From Pelomyxa schiedti (Eukaryota; Evosea; Pelobiontida; Pelomyxidae): a stretch of 64,000 nt of DNA. Shown here piece after piece: positions 23,515-35,227 of this stretch. The position numbers and the translations under genes are program-made. The notes under the pieces are model-generated. The model had not been told where the DNA came from, searched no databases, and worked only from the letters and a program-made list of their open reading frames with translations. Each line of letters opens with the position of its first letter. Within the stretch, counting starts at the first letter, position 1. Where the stretch lies: assembly GCA_020536535.1 (NCBI GenBank), contig JAHLWZ010000791.1:243128-307127 (forward strand). Reading direction: 5' to 3'.

Positions 23515-26500
23515 ATGAGTGCCGCTGCGCTGAGAAACTCGGCGTCGTCGCCACCGCCGCCCATGACGAACAAAACAGGCGGCAATGTGTGGGAGCCAGT
23601 GAGGGTGAGCGGAAGTGCGTCCGGGCCGTTGCCTCGTTCTTGGCATTCCGCTGTGTCACTGGGCTCCAAGATCTACCTCTTTGGTACACCTTTTTTGGGG
23701 GTTTTTTTTTTTTTTTTGGGTTTTGGCTTTTGGCTTTTTGTTTTTTGTTTTTCCATCTCGTCTGGTTTTGGAGGTTGATGAAATGTAGGTGGTATTCGTG
23801 ATGGCGCGGTGTGTGCAGACATGCAGATATTGAATTTAGGTTTGCATTGTGTTGGAGAGTACTTCTTGAGTTAAATAACATCTGGACACGTTTAGAGGGA
23901 CTTTGTGGGTGGAAGACACCGTCTTTCACTGGGTCAACCCCGAAAGCACGTTGTGGGCATACAGCTACATTAGTACCACGCAACTCCATGCTTGTGTTCG
24001 GTGGTGCAGATAACCCCAATGGTGACGAACTGGCTCCACCTGATATGAATGTCTTAAATTTAGACACATTTGCATGGGGAAGACCAAGAACCTCTGGTAT
24101 GCTTTTGACCCCAGGCTTTCTTGTGTCACAGAGAAAATATAGGAAGTCCACCTGACCCAGTGTGTCACCACACTGCAATTTTTGTTGCAACCAGTGGGAG
24201 TGTATTCTTTTTGTGTGGGAAAACCTCCAAGGGGCCAATTAATTCTTTCTACACCTATTCCACAAGTACACTTGTACACCATATTCATTTCAATTCACTT
24301 CTTTTTAAGATAATAGAGCATGGGCAGTTCTTCCCAAGCCCCCTCTGGCCCCACGGTACCATCACATTACTGTAGCAATGGGCAGTAAACTGTATACTTT
24401 TGGTGGGACTGATGGAAAGATAATATTCAATGACTTCTGGTCCTATGAGATTGGTGTGCACATACTACAGGTACATGGTTGCTGATGAAGATGTAGGCTC
24501 GTCGCACTGGATGCAAGTCGCAGTGGAGGGAATCTGCCCTCCTCCACTTTATGGACACTCTGCAATTGTTGTAGCAAATCGAATCTTAGTTTGGGGTGGC
24601 CTCTCTGAACAAGGCCCGAATGAGAATATGTTCGCATTTGACGTTAATACTTCTCACTGGTTTCATGTGACCCCAGCATCGAGAGGGTTTGGAGGAGATT
24701 TTCCTGGTCCTCGAATTGGATTTGTGTGCACTGAGGCCAATCGAAAGGTTTACTTAATAGGTGGAATCCCCCCAAATGGCCCTTGTACGGCCCCGTCACT
24801 TGCCACACCTTTTGTTCTTTCTGCAGGTTAACAGCTTGCTTACTCTCCCAGCTGACAGGTTTTAGGCAAACTGGAATATCTTCCCATTTCTCCTCGTCCG
24901 GATACGAAATTATTATGTAAGCACTCACATTACTGTCATCACCTAACTTATTTTAGCCACTTCCTCAGAAACTCTGCAGGTTAATCCCCGCTTTAATTTT
25001 TTCCACCCTCCCTGTTTCTCATTTGAATTGTTTGTGTGAGTATTAATTCCACATTGCATGACTACAGTCCAAGACTCCAGATCTTAGGTCAACCTCGTTG
25101 ACTACCTCCACCTCCCTCATGTAAGTTGCTGTCTTTTTGGAAGGTGTATAACACTACCTTTTAGTACCGAGCCAGCATCTGTGAGGCAGCAAACGCCTCC
25201 CCCGCACCATACTTCCGCGCAACTCCAAGTTGAGACCCATCCACCCCCTTCACATTCTCCTCAGATTCAGCGTCCTCTTCCACAACATCCACCTTCCTCA
25301 AAGCAGTCCTTGTCAGTGGTCAGCCCACCTATTCTCAATGAAGACAAAAACTCAACAGTTCTCTCCAAGTCAGCTTCCTCACCCACTGTGGCAAAAAAAG
25401 ACATCCCAGAGAAAACCATTACAAATGTAATAAAACCAGCAGTAACGGGAACAGACACATTACCGCAATTGGATCTCCATCCCCCCACGAAGTTGGAAGT
25501 ACAACCTATCAGCTCTGGGCCTAATGAAGTCGAGTTACTCCGAGCACAGTTGGTAGTAGCTCAAAGTGTCAAAGAGAATTTAGAATCCAGGCTTGCAAAT
25601 ATGCAGACACAACTGCAATCACTGGAACAGATCAAACTAGAAAGAAATGGCTTATTGGAATCAAAGGGATCTGCTTTACATACAGTTGACACACTAAATA
25701 CTGAGAAGGAGAAACTTCAGAAGCAGAACGCAGCACTTGAAGTAGAGAAGAGTAAACTAAGAGATGATTTTTCTGCATTGCAAGGAGTAACCAACAGTTT
25801 GAAAGCCGAGTTTGCAACCAACAAAACTTTGTGGGAAGGAGAAAAGGAGAAGCTCCAACAAGAACTGTCGAAACTGAGCAAGGAATTTGCAGAACAGGCA
25901 TCCTGTCTTACAAGTCTCTCCAAAGAGAAGATACACAGCGAGGCAGAGCTGTCCCAATTGAAGCTGCAACTCCAGTCAGAGAGCACTCACACTCAAGAAG
26001 AAATAAACAAATTGCAGCGTAAACTTTCAGAGGAAGGTGCAATGCACACAGTGGAATTGACCAGACTCCGAGAGCAACTTACTCAACAATCTTCCAGTGT
26101 GCCTTTGGATACTGAACACAAATTGACCTGCCTTCAAGCAGAAGTTGCACAGTATAACCAGCAACTGGCTTGCGAGAAAGAAGCTGTGTCAACATTATCA
26201 AAGCAGTTGTCGGAAGCAAGAGTACAACTTAGTGAGGGAGAAGACAAATACCGGAAACTCCTTGACGAGAAGACAGTGCAACAAAAGGCGTTGAAAGAGG
26301 CCGTTGACAATTACACTGACCTCACAACCAAGTTTTCTAATCTCAAGACACTGCAGGAAGTTACTTCAAGGGACCGGGATGAGTTGCACACCCAGATAGC
26401 ACTTCTGAAGGAAGGCCATACCCTCCTCACACAGAAGCATAACAGTTGTGAAACTACATTAAAAGAAAAACTGCAGCTCATTGAAAAATTAAGAACAGAA

Positions 26501-29500
26501 AAAGAACAGATAGAACGAGACCGGGAGATGGAAAAAACCATTTTGCCAAGTGATGCACAGCAAAGCATTCTTTTAGAGCAGATGCAATCACAAGCTGTTC
26601 AATTGACTGAGCTCCACCTCCGACTTGGGGATGTGGAAATGGAAAAAGATCAACTTCAACAAAAATATGAGGTGATGTTACTCACTCAAGGAGAACCGAA
26701 TTCGAAGCTAAAAGATCCTGGAAGTGAAAGCATCTCTCAAAATGTGGCTTTGCACCGAGAAAGTGAGCTCCAGACTCAACTTGCTGCTGTTGAAAAGGAA
26801 AGAGACACCCTCAAGTTGGAATTATCCAAAGCGCAGGAGAAGTTGCTTCATTCTGAAACAATTCAGAAAGAATTAAATGAAGCGTTAGTAAAGGAAAAAA
26901 CCTCCCATAAACCTGAAGACCCACCAAGCACTGAGCAGCTTGAAAGGGTACAACGTCGTCATGAATTAGAAGTCTCCTCACTTCAGATCAAACTGGATGA
27001 AGCACTAAATACCATTTCAAAGCAGGCTTCCACGGTCTCGGAAACAGAAATGGAGCTTGAACACCAACGCCACCAATGTGAAGAGCTACGTGGTACTGTA
27101 AGTAAACTAAATAGCAAAATCCAAGAAAATGAGAGCAAGTTGAATCAAAATGAAGCTTCAGCTTCACGCAAAGAGCTGGAAGTGATGCACACCTTATGTG
27201 ACCTACTGCACACCAATGCCGATTGTCTTATCGACAATGTTACAACATTACAGAAAGACATTCAACAAAGGCAGACATCTTGTGAAGAGAAGGATGTACA
27301 ATTAGCGAAGCTCACTGACGATATTGTTGCACTTCGCAATACTAACTCATCACTTGAAGGCAGAATGAAAGAACTCACTGTTTCCGTTGAGGAGAATAAG
27401 CAAATACTTAATCAACTGGAAACAGAAAAAATGGCATTTGTGAAGCAAGTTGCTGACCTCAGTAGCCGAACTGATGAATTGAAAATACTCTCTCAAACAA
27501 TGACGGTGGAGCGTGAGAATCTTCGTTCAGAGTTAGCTGATCATATTAAGTTGTTCAAGGAAAAGGAGGTGGAATATGCTAACAAGGTTCTTAAGTTATT
27601 GTTGTGACGTTCCTAACGCCATTTCAGCTAACAGATATGAAAAATGCTCTTGTTACTTCACAAGCTGAAAAGAAAAAATTGGTTTTTCGAAAAGGAATAG
27701 TAAAGTGATGTTAACCTAAATTTAGGAAGCCGACCTTGCTCGCCTTGAACAGGAAAATCGAGCAATCAAGGTTGAGGAGAAACATAATAAAACGAAAATG
27801 GTAATTCAACTTCGCTTATTGTCTAAAGACAGATGTTGACCGCGCTGTGACGAGAATCTGCCAAGTGACAACTGAAAATGTACCATCTCATTGGCCACCC
27901 GTAAATAACCTTTTGTTTATTAACAGAAAGGCCTTGAACACTCTACTAAGCATCTTCAATCACAATTTGACGAGGCTTCTGTCGAGAAGCTTGACTTACA
28001 GACAAAGTTGGAGAAGCTTACAGTAGAACACTCTGAAAAGCTCAATGAATTGAAGGAGCTTTCTGATAGCCGTGAACGAGAAATTTCTACCCATAAAAAT
28101 GATGCCCAAGATCTACAGACCAAACTTGAGAAGGTTGAGTCAGACTTGACTGTGAGTGCTACCACAATTCTGTCTTTGCAGCAACGAGTCAAAGAACTGA
28201 CGGATGAGCTTCTTCAGTCCACTTCAGAACATACAGCAGCTCAGGAACTGTTGCAATCTCATATAACCCAGCACAGGGTGGAGCAGCAAGAGTTGCAGGC
28301 CAAGATAGATAGCCTAACCTCAAATGGTGCATCTGAGAAAAATGATTTAGATCTTCGGCTATTGCAGTCAAAGATAGAGCAACTGAACACTGAACTTCTT
28401 TCCAGAACTCAAACATATGAAACAGAAAAAGCTAATATGCAACTGCAAATAGACAAACTCTCAACAGAGCTTAACAACTCTGTTTCTGTGAATGAAAATG
28501 CCAAGATATCCTTTGCTTCTCAGGTATCCGAGCTTAGGACCGAATTGGCACAGAAGGTCGAAGCTTGTGATGCCGTGAAAATTACTACACAATCAACAAT
28601 TGACCAGTTGACATCTGAACTGAGAGTCTTTCGTGCTGCAGAAAATACTTCCCATGATCAGAACAAAGAGCTCAATGAACGTCTCCACGCTATGGAACTG
28701 GAGATGGCAACGAAGCTAGAATCATCCGCTTCACAAATTCAGAAAATTACCGCCGAAAATTCTCATCTTAAGGTATTCAAAAGTGACTGTGTTAAATATC
28801 AAATAATAACCATCAACAAGGCGCAACTTGAGTTGTTGAACCAGACCAAAAAGGAATCCGATGACGCTGTTTCCACACTTCAAAAAGATATTCAAGACAA
28901 ACTGAATGAGTCATCAGAGGAAGTTAAAAGACTGCAAGCTCGAAACACTGCACTCCAGGTTTCTTTTGTGTGCATTTAAACCAAAAGACGTAATGTTTAA
29001 TAGTCACAAATTGATGGATTGCTTCAGTCGAATTCTAAAGCTAAGGACGAGCAGGAATTGCAAGAAAGAAAATTAGAAATTGAGAATCTCGTCTTGAGTA
29101 ATGCAGAGCTGCAGGCAATTTTCTTTTCCTGTTGAGTTCGTTAACATATTCTTTTTCTATCAATGTTTAGGAACAAAGGGACCTTTTGAAAAAGACCTTG
29201 GAAGAACTCGAACAGAACACAACTATATTCATGACTGAACTTGAAACTCTAAGAACAGTTGCACATCTACAAATCCAAAGCGTTGTTGATCACCCCACAG
29301 GAAAAAAAAAATCATGAAGAAGAAGTTCTGACACTTCGCAATTCCTTAGCAACTCTTGATGAAAACTGCAAGCTACTATCCAATGTATGCTAACACCAAT
29401 TCACTCCTCTAAGGATTTTCTAGGCACTTTCTGATCTGCAACAGCAACAGCAACAGCCTTCCGGAGGAAGTGTTGAAGTAGAAACACTGCGGCAACAAAT

Positions 29501-29729
29501 CGACGTCCTAACACAAGAATTCAACAACCTACAAGAGAACCGCGACCAGTGGAAAGCAGCCGCCGAGGCAATGGAGCAACTAGGAAGGCAGTCAGCAGCA
29601 GAGCGCGATTCCACAATTGCCGAATTGACAATGCAAAAAGAAAGACTGGAAAACACACTAGCTTCCGTCGAGCAGAAGAACGATTCCCTTGACCGCATGC
29701 TCAAAAAGCTTGCTAACCTCAAAGTCTAA
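23515..29729 (+). CDS. Kelch-repeat plus long coiled-coil protein
   Basis: The N-terminal part is a Kelch beta-propeller: LPRSWHSAVSLGSKIYLFG, joined over an intron to GGIRDGAVCADMQIL; CGHTATLVPRNSMLVFGGAD; YGHSAIVVANRILVWGGLSE; PRIGFVCTEANRKVYLIGG. A Pro/Ser-rich linker (about 25180-25520) leads to well over a thousand residues of heptad coiled coil in long exons (25520-27607, 27985-28979, then shorter exons to the stop at 29727-29729). The architecture recalls Tea1/Kel1-like polarity proteins and Dictyostelium Kelch/coiled-coil proteins, which act as extended scaffolds at the cell cortex or cytoskeleton. I would not name an orthologue. Several introns of about 45-130 nt interrupt the coiled coil. 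The start is 227 bp from the divergent C1D start. Confidence 0.75.
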
Positions 29730-29838
29730 CAACATACACTACACCCACAAAACACCTGTAACAAAAAGAACTTTAGATTTTTTGAATAAGAAAATTTCCA
29801 AAATTTCCTTCTGTATTATTAACAACGAAATTAAATGC

Positions 29839-32800
29839 AGCGGACGACATTAGAAACGAAGGTTTGCAGAGTGACACCCTTGCATTTTTTGTGTTAGGCC
29901 TTTATCTCATTGTGCATTAGTACCAAATTCTATTGAGCCAATTTGAACAGGTTTCTTTACCTTCCTGTTGTTGTTGCTTAAATGCTGCTAGTTGAAAGAA
30001 GACTTTACCTACAACCTCAAGTATTTTTTTTTCCTAACCGTACAAAACTGCACCTAATTACAAACAACATTGTGCCCACTATTTTCCCATTTAGACTTCT
30101 GGAAGGAAGGGATGCCGAGCTCGAGTCGTATGTCACTTCTTTGCAGCAGTACAAAGAAGCACTAAGAGACAGAGACGTTGCCATATCTGATTTGCGAGTT
30201 CATGAATCACAACTTGCTGAACGAGTGACACGAGCAGAGGGTGTGGTTTCCATGCAACGCTCGGCGCAGGAGGATATTTTGAGGCAGTTGAGTGAGCAGG
30301 CAGAAGTAAAACTTCCTGATTCTCCAATTTACTTAGTCATGACTGAAATCCCACACTTAAGACACAAGCTCGTCAAATTAAGGCCCAAGCTGCTAAACAA
30401 ATTGAGGATTCAACTTTGCAATGGCAATCAGAGCGGTATTGTCATTCTTACAATTTTTTTTTTCCCCTCAGATAATGGTATGAATAATGCAGTGAGGCAC
30501 TGGAAGACCGTATCCATGTAATGCAGCAAGAACATGACATGGTACTAAATGATCTGAGAGCACACGCAGATCACACAGCTGGACAGTTGCACATCGCAAA
30601 TGGCAAAATTGTGGCTCTGTCCAATCAGATAAAAAGGTGTGGGCAGAATGCAACGTATCAATCTTGAGCTCATGGACTCTAGATTAGAATCCAGAGTATC
30701 AGAATTACAAGAACTACTCAAAGAAAAAGAAAGAAAGCTTAAGGAGCGTACATGGGAGTTGGAGGACTCCAAGCAATCAGCAGCTGCCACGGAATTCCAT
30801 TTATCTGGGGAACGGGAGCAAGTAAGTAAAGTATTTCTAGCCTATCCTTTACAGTGCTTCATAAGATACAAGAGCAATGGGAGCATTTACAAACTGAATA
30901 CCAAGCAAAAGTATCTGAGTTGCATATAAAGTTAGACACCGCCCAGAAGGTGTGTTGCTTAAAAATATATCGTTTCGTTCTTATATTATTTTAGAGCTTA
31001 GATCTTCTCCGCTCAGAGCAAGAAATAGAAAATCAAAAAAGAGAGGAACATGCAGCAGAGCAGCATAAATCCTTCCAAGAACAATCTCAAGTAGGTCGAT
31101 TTTACTCACGTAATCGTGTCAATTTCTTTAGAAACAATTAGAAACTTTCAAGTCCCAACTAGCAGGGTTACAAACTGAATGGAGGGAAGAACGGGATAAC
31201 CTTAAGCAACTCAAGTGGGAGGTAACTCAATTTCAACTATTTTGCCTATTGAACGAAAACGAGGCAGAACATTTAGCAGAACAATTGTCAACAGCGCTGC
31301 AAGAAGAGATCTCTAAGCGGGCAGCTGCTACCTCTCAGGCAGAACTCAAAATATCATCTCTTTCAAATAAGGTTTGGCTCTTAAGAAATCGAACCCAACC
31401 TTATATGGCTAAGCTTTTAGAAAAAGACCAAGAAATTGGAAATCTTCACAAACGCTTGGATGCCCAATCCATCAAAGTTGATACAACTCAGAAACTGAAT
31501 GACAGCTTAAAGCTGGATATTGAGAAGTTGAAACAACAGCTTCTTGATTCTACTAACAAGGAGTCCCAGTTGCGAAAGCAACTACTCCAACGTTGTCTTT
31601 ACTTCTTTCTTTATTTGTTTCCCGTAACAATACTTCCAGAGCAATTGGAATTCGAAAAACAACTTGAAGAATTTGCCAAGTCCGCTCCAGGAGATAATCA
31701 AACAGACACCCAGTTGATCCTATCCTTACATAGGCAACGAGACTGCGCATTAGCATCGTTAAAGGTAATACCGTTGTGCCGTCTATGCGATTGCAACCAA
31801 TCTAGCAACAAGAAGAAGAAATCACAAGGCTTCAGTTAGAGTTAGAACGTGAACACCAAGAACTTCAACAAACTCGAAACAGTACTTCATCCCAACTACA
31901 AGCCCAAGCACAGCACCACGCAGAAGAAATCAAGATTCTCCAACAGGATGTCTCGCGTCTTAAAGCAACCAGGGATGGTAGGTACCTCACCTCCATGTTC
32001 CCTTCCTTGAATTACTACAGATATCGATGTACTCCAGAAACAGCTTAAAGAAAGTTCGGATTGCATTGCCCAACTAGAAGCAGAAAGGCAACAGCATATC
32101 TCGCAACTTAGAGACTTAGAAAGCAAAGTAACGCCAGAATCTTCACTACCCATTTCCCTTGTGCTAAAACACAAATAAAAAGAATGAAAGACTGGTTCTC
32201 GCCATGAAAGAAATGAGGCTTGAACTTGAACGTATCAACACCACGCCTCACCAAGGGGAGGAGCCAGAGCCTTATGTCTCCCTTTCCCCCCAGCTTTACG
32301 AAAAATCTCCGTCCGCATCCCCACACAAACAGAACGCGGCAGACAATTCCGCGTCTGTTCTAAATGATATCCAACAGCAGCTGCATTCCCTGAAGGAAAT
32401 AATCTCTTCCAACCCACCACAGCTTCCGCACCCAGAGAATCCCGCAGATAATGGGGACCTTCAGTACCAACAACAGCAACGGGAGTTCGAAATTCCCAAA
32501 AAAACCCCAACAACACACAACCTCAGGTTACGGAAAAACTCAACACCATCCCTTATAAACAAAAACAACAACAGCCCAACAAACAACACACTCAACACAA
32601 GTAACCTTGTGGTTACTGGCCGTCAGCTCTTTCCCAACCCTAGACTCAATTCCCAACACAAAAAGTCCCCCACTAAGCCAGTAGTTCCACCAACAACAAA
32701 TGCAACTGCACCACTACCAACGCAAACAAAACAAACAGAAATGACTGCTCCCACAGAAGATGGGGAGAGAGAAAGACTGAAACAGCTGAGAAGACAGCTT

Positions 32801-32866
32801 GTATCTAAAATAAAACAGCAACAAACCACGAATAAGAACCCATCCAGTTTGGGGGGTCATAGTTAA
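29839..32866 (+). CDS. Long coiled-coil protein (golgin/myosin-tail-like), start uncertain
   Basis: A second coiled-coil gene follows the Kelch gene by about 110 bp. Clear exons begin at about 30095 (GRDAELESYVTSLQQYKEAL) and continue through 30640-30830, 31010-31090, 31249-31370, 31430-31580, 31640-31765 and 31880-32160. The last exon (about 32180-32866) ends in a Pro/Thr/Asn-rich tail with a final basic coil (ERERLKQLRRQLVSKIKQQQ). No catalytic motif is visible. Heptad-rich proteins of this kind often tether membranes or cytoskeleton, but nothing here decides that. The ATG near 29836 is only a candidate because the first splice junction is not resolved. It may have arisen as a split of one ancestral coiled-coil gene, or it may share promoter elements with its neighbour. 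Confidence 0.55.
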
Positions 32867-32990
32867 TTCATCTTGTAGAAAAAAATGAACTAAAACGAGT
32901 GCTTCTACACAAAAGGGAGGACAAAAAACCTTTTCTTTAGTAGGGTTTGTTTGTTGAGCTCTAACCAAAATCAGGAAATATGTATTGCCG

Positions 32991-34741
32991 TCAGGATTGC
33001 TGTGAGGCGGTTTTAACGACTTGCAACAAACCGGCAAGTGAGTTTCTCCACATTTTGAGGTCCTTGGAGAGATTGTTCCAGTCTTCTGGACCAAATGATC
33101 TAGTGATAAGAGTCCTGTGTATGGAAGATAAAGAACATGAGAAAACACTATGAAGAATCAGGAAAGAGAAGACACACTGAAGTGCGACAGTGTTGTTTGC
33201 TTGATTGATTTTGCATGTGATTACATGGGCCCCAACTCCACGCAACAGCCAGTTCTCCACTTCAGAATCTGGAACTGCGATCCCTTGAGCTACATCCCTA
33301 ATATAAGTGAGATTTTCCATTTTCCATCCTGTATTTGAACCTGAGAGAGAGAGTAGGGCGTGATGACGCTAGCTGGGCAAGCTGCAACAACCTCATTTTT
33401 TCTTCACACACTTGTCGTGAGATTCCTTGAAGATTATGTCAAACTTCAAGGCAAAGAATGCTGGAAAGAAACCATGTGTATCGAAGACAGGTTTGATTCC
33501 ATCAGCCAATGAAACGAAATCAGAGTAGCTGCCAGATACAAACACCTTTAGTAACCCCAGTAATCCAGATTGGGCAGGATTGGTGCTGGAAGCGAGATGT
33601 TTCACAACGTCCAAGTGCATAATGTCATCCATCTCGAAGACAGATGGTGAAGATATTTTGGATACCTTGTACAACATGGGTATTGCGAAGAATGGTGGAG
33701 AAAGTTTTACCACTAAAGCAGTAGTTTCAGTGGCAGCAAGTTCGAGTTGATCTGGGGGACACCCCTGGAATGTCTGAAGATATTTCATCACAAAACTTTC
33801 GCATTCTGATCTGAAAAAAGTTAGTTTTGTTACATGCCTTCCCGTGTTAGGAATTAATTAAGTTCGGGGCACTTGCTTGTGTTGGGTTTTTAGGAGATCA
33901 ATTGTGACTTGATAGAAACGGCGTTTTTGGGTGAGGTCCCAACCACTGGTAGAAAGAAGGCTATATTTCGTCATAAATAGAAACATTTCTGGAATGGTAT
34001 ACTTTTCGATTTGTTCCATTTTTGGTGCGATGATATCCACACGATTTGATTTTTTTGCAAGATCACAAATGATTATGACAGTGTGGAATCGCTCTATGGA
34101 TGTATGTGGATAATAGTTGAAGAAGTTGTTAAGCCTGGAAACTATTAATAACATAGGAAGTACGCAAGCTGCATACATTCGTAGTCTTAGCAGTGCTCGT
34201 TCAGTGGACGAGGCTACTTTGTCCCGTAGAGTTGTTGCAAGGGAGGGGTCCAATTTCACACACAGAGTAAAGAGGATGTTAATGCAACCCTCCACCTCTT
34301 TAAGGAGTGAGAACAGCACACGGAAAACGAAACAAACAAACAAACCAACAAACAAACAAACAAAAAACAAATAAAAAAAGTAACACAACACCAACCCCTG
34401 TCAACATTCGACTCCAAGAAGATATCAGAGTGCTCCATCAACCTCCCTACTGCGGTTTTAATGTGTTTTGAGCGGGTGTCTGCTGCCTTTTCAGCCCTCC
34501 ACGCCGCGGCGTCCCGCTGGCATTCCTCGTACAAAGTTGTTGGAAAACTCGAGTCCTTTTGCTTCTTCTTGCTTACTACATATCTAAAATAATAAAAGAC
34601 AAAAGAAAAATAAGAAAATAGGGAAAAAAAAGCACGCGAACATGAGGCGACAAAGGGCAACAAAAAAGGGTGGTGTTGTACGCACTTTGCGAGTTCGACG
34701 ACTTGGACGTCCTCCGTGTGACCCTCTACCACCGCCGCCAT
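32991..34741 (-). CDS. EIF3M: Translation initiation factor eIF3 subunit M (PCI domain)
   Basis: From the ATG at 34741 the protein begins MAAVVEGHTEDVQVVELA, aligning with the eIF3m N-terminus. The body has PHTSIERFHTVIIICDLA, then SGWDLTQKRRFYQVTIDLL (the family's SDWNL segment). After an intron of 47 nt (33426-33472) comes ISRQVCEEKMRLLQLAQLA, the conserved KMRLL block. Another short intron of about 44 nt links TLSL to RDVAQGIAVPDSEVENWLL, the winged-helix of the PCI domain. The last exon ends SFGPEDWNNLSKDLKMW, matching FG..QW..L...L..W of eIF3m, with the stop at 32991. Both of those introns lack stops in one frame, so they look coding at first sight. The subunit joins eIF3c, also in this window, in the PCI/MPN core. 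Confidence 0.9.
34320..34378 (-). repeat. (TTTG)n tract in an eIF3m intron
   Basis: On the plus strand this reads as repeated CAAA units ending in an A-rich run. It lies between the eIF3m exons reading FLESNV and CINILFTLCVK, so it is intronic polypyrimidine-like DNA. Confidence 0.7.
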
Positions 34742-35227
34742 AGATCTACACCGACACAGGGCAAAGAAAATAATTCAGATATTGATCCCCTTTCCGCCAT
34801 TCAAACACGTGCAATTGCAATCAACAAATGTCTCTGAGACTGACAAAGCCCAACGAGCGGCTGGCCAACTCACAGCATTCGCACCCAACAACACCCCACT
34901 CTGAATACTGGATACCGTTGTAATGCCAGAGTCCAGATCTCCCTCGTTCCCAGAAAGTCGTTTCTGAAAAGCACGAAACCCCGAGGATGACGGTTCGTTT
35001 TTCATAGCAACGCAACCGCCTTTGTCGTACAGCGACACCCAATCTAACTTCTTTTTCTTTTTATTGGTTCTGGTGCTGTTTGCTCTCTCGATTATTCACT
35101 CACAAAAAACACCCCCCAGTCCCCCGACAGCTTAGACGTCACCACCAACCGCGTGACATCTAGTACCGTCCTTAGGTGCATCACCTGTGCCCAGGCCCTA
35201 TGTGCCTTCGAGGCTAACAATTCCACC
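34742..35227. other. Intergenic region between divergent eIF3m and the fusion gene
   Basis: This stretch of 486 bp separates two divergent start codons and must contain both promoters. A minus-strand open frame from 35005 to 34775 (76 residues, beginning MKNEPSSSGF) is present. It shows no family resemblance to me and contains a perfect gtgagt donor-like site, so it may be an upstream exon or chance. No RNA gene is recognisable. Confidence 0.4.

Noticed and set aside
33385-33430. Apparent +1 frameshift at an A6 run in eIF3m between KCVKKK and MRLLQLAQLA
   Set aside because: A 47-nt GT-AG intron at 33426-33472 shifts the preceding exon into the correct frame and gives ISRQVCEEKMRLL, which matches eIF3m better than any frameshift reading.
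34775-35005. 76-residue minus-strand open frame upstream of eIF3m
   Set aside because: No family resemblance, a strong internal donor-like gtgagt, and location in a divergent promoter region make it too weak to call a gene.
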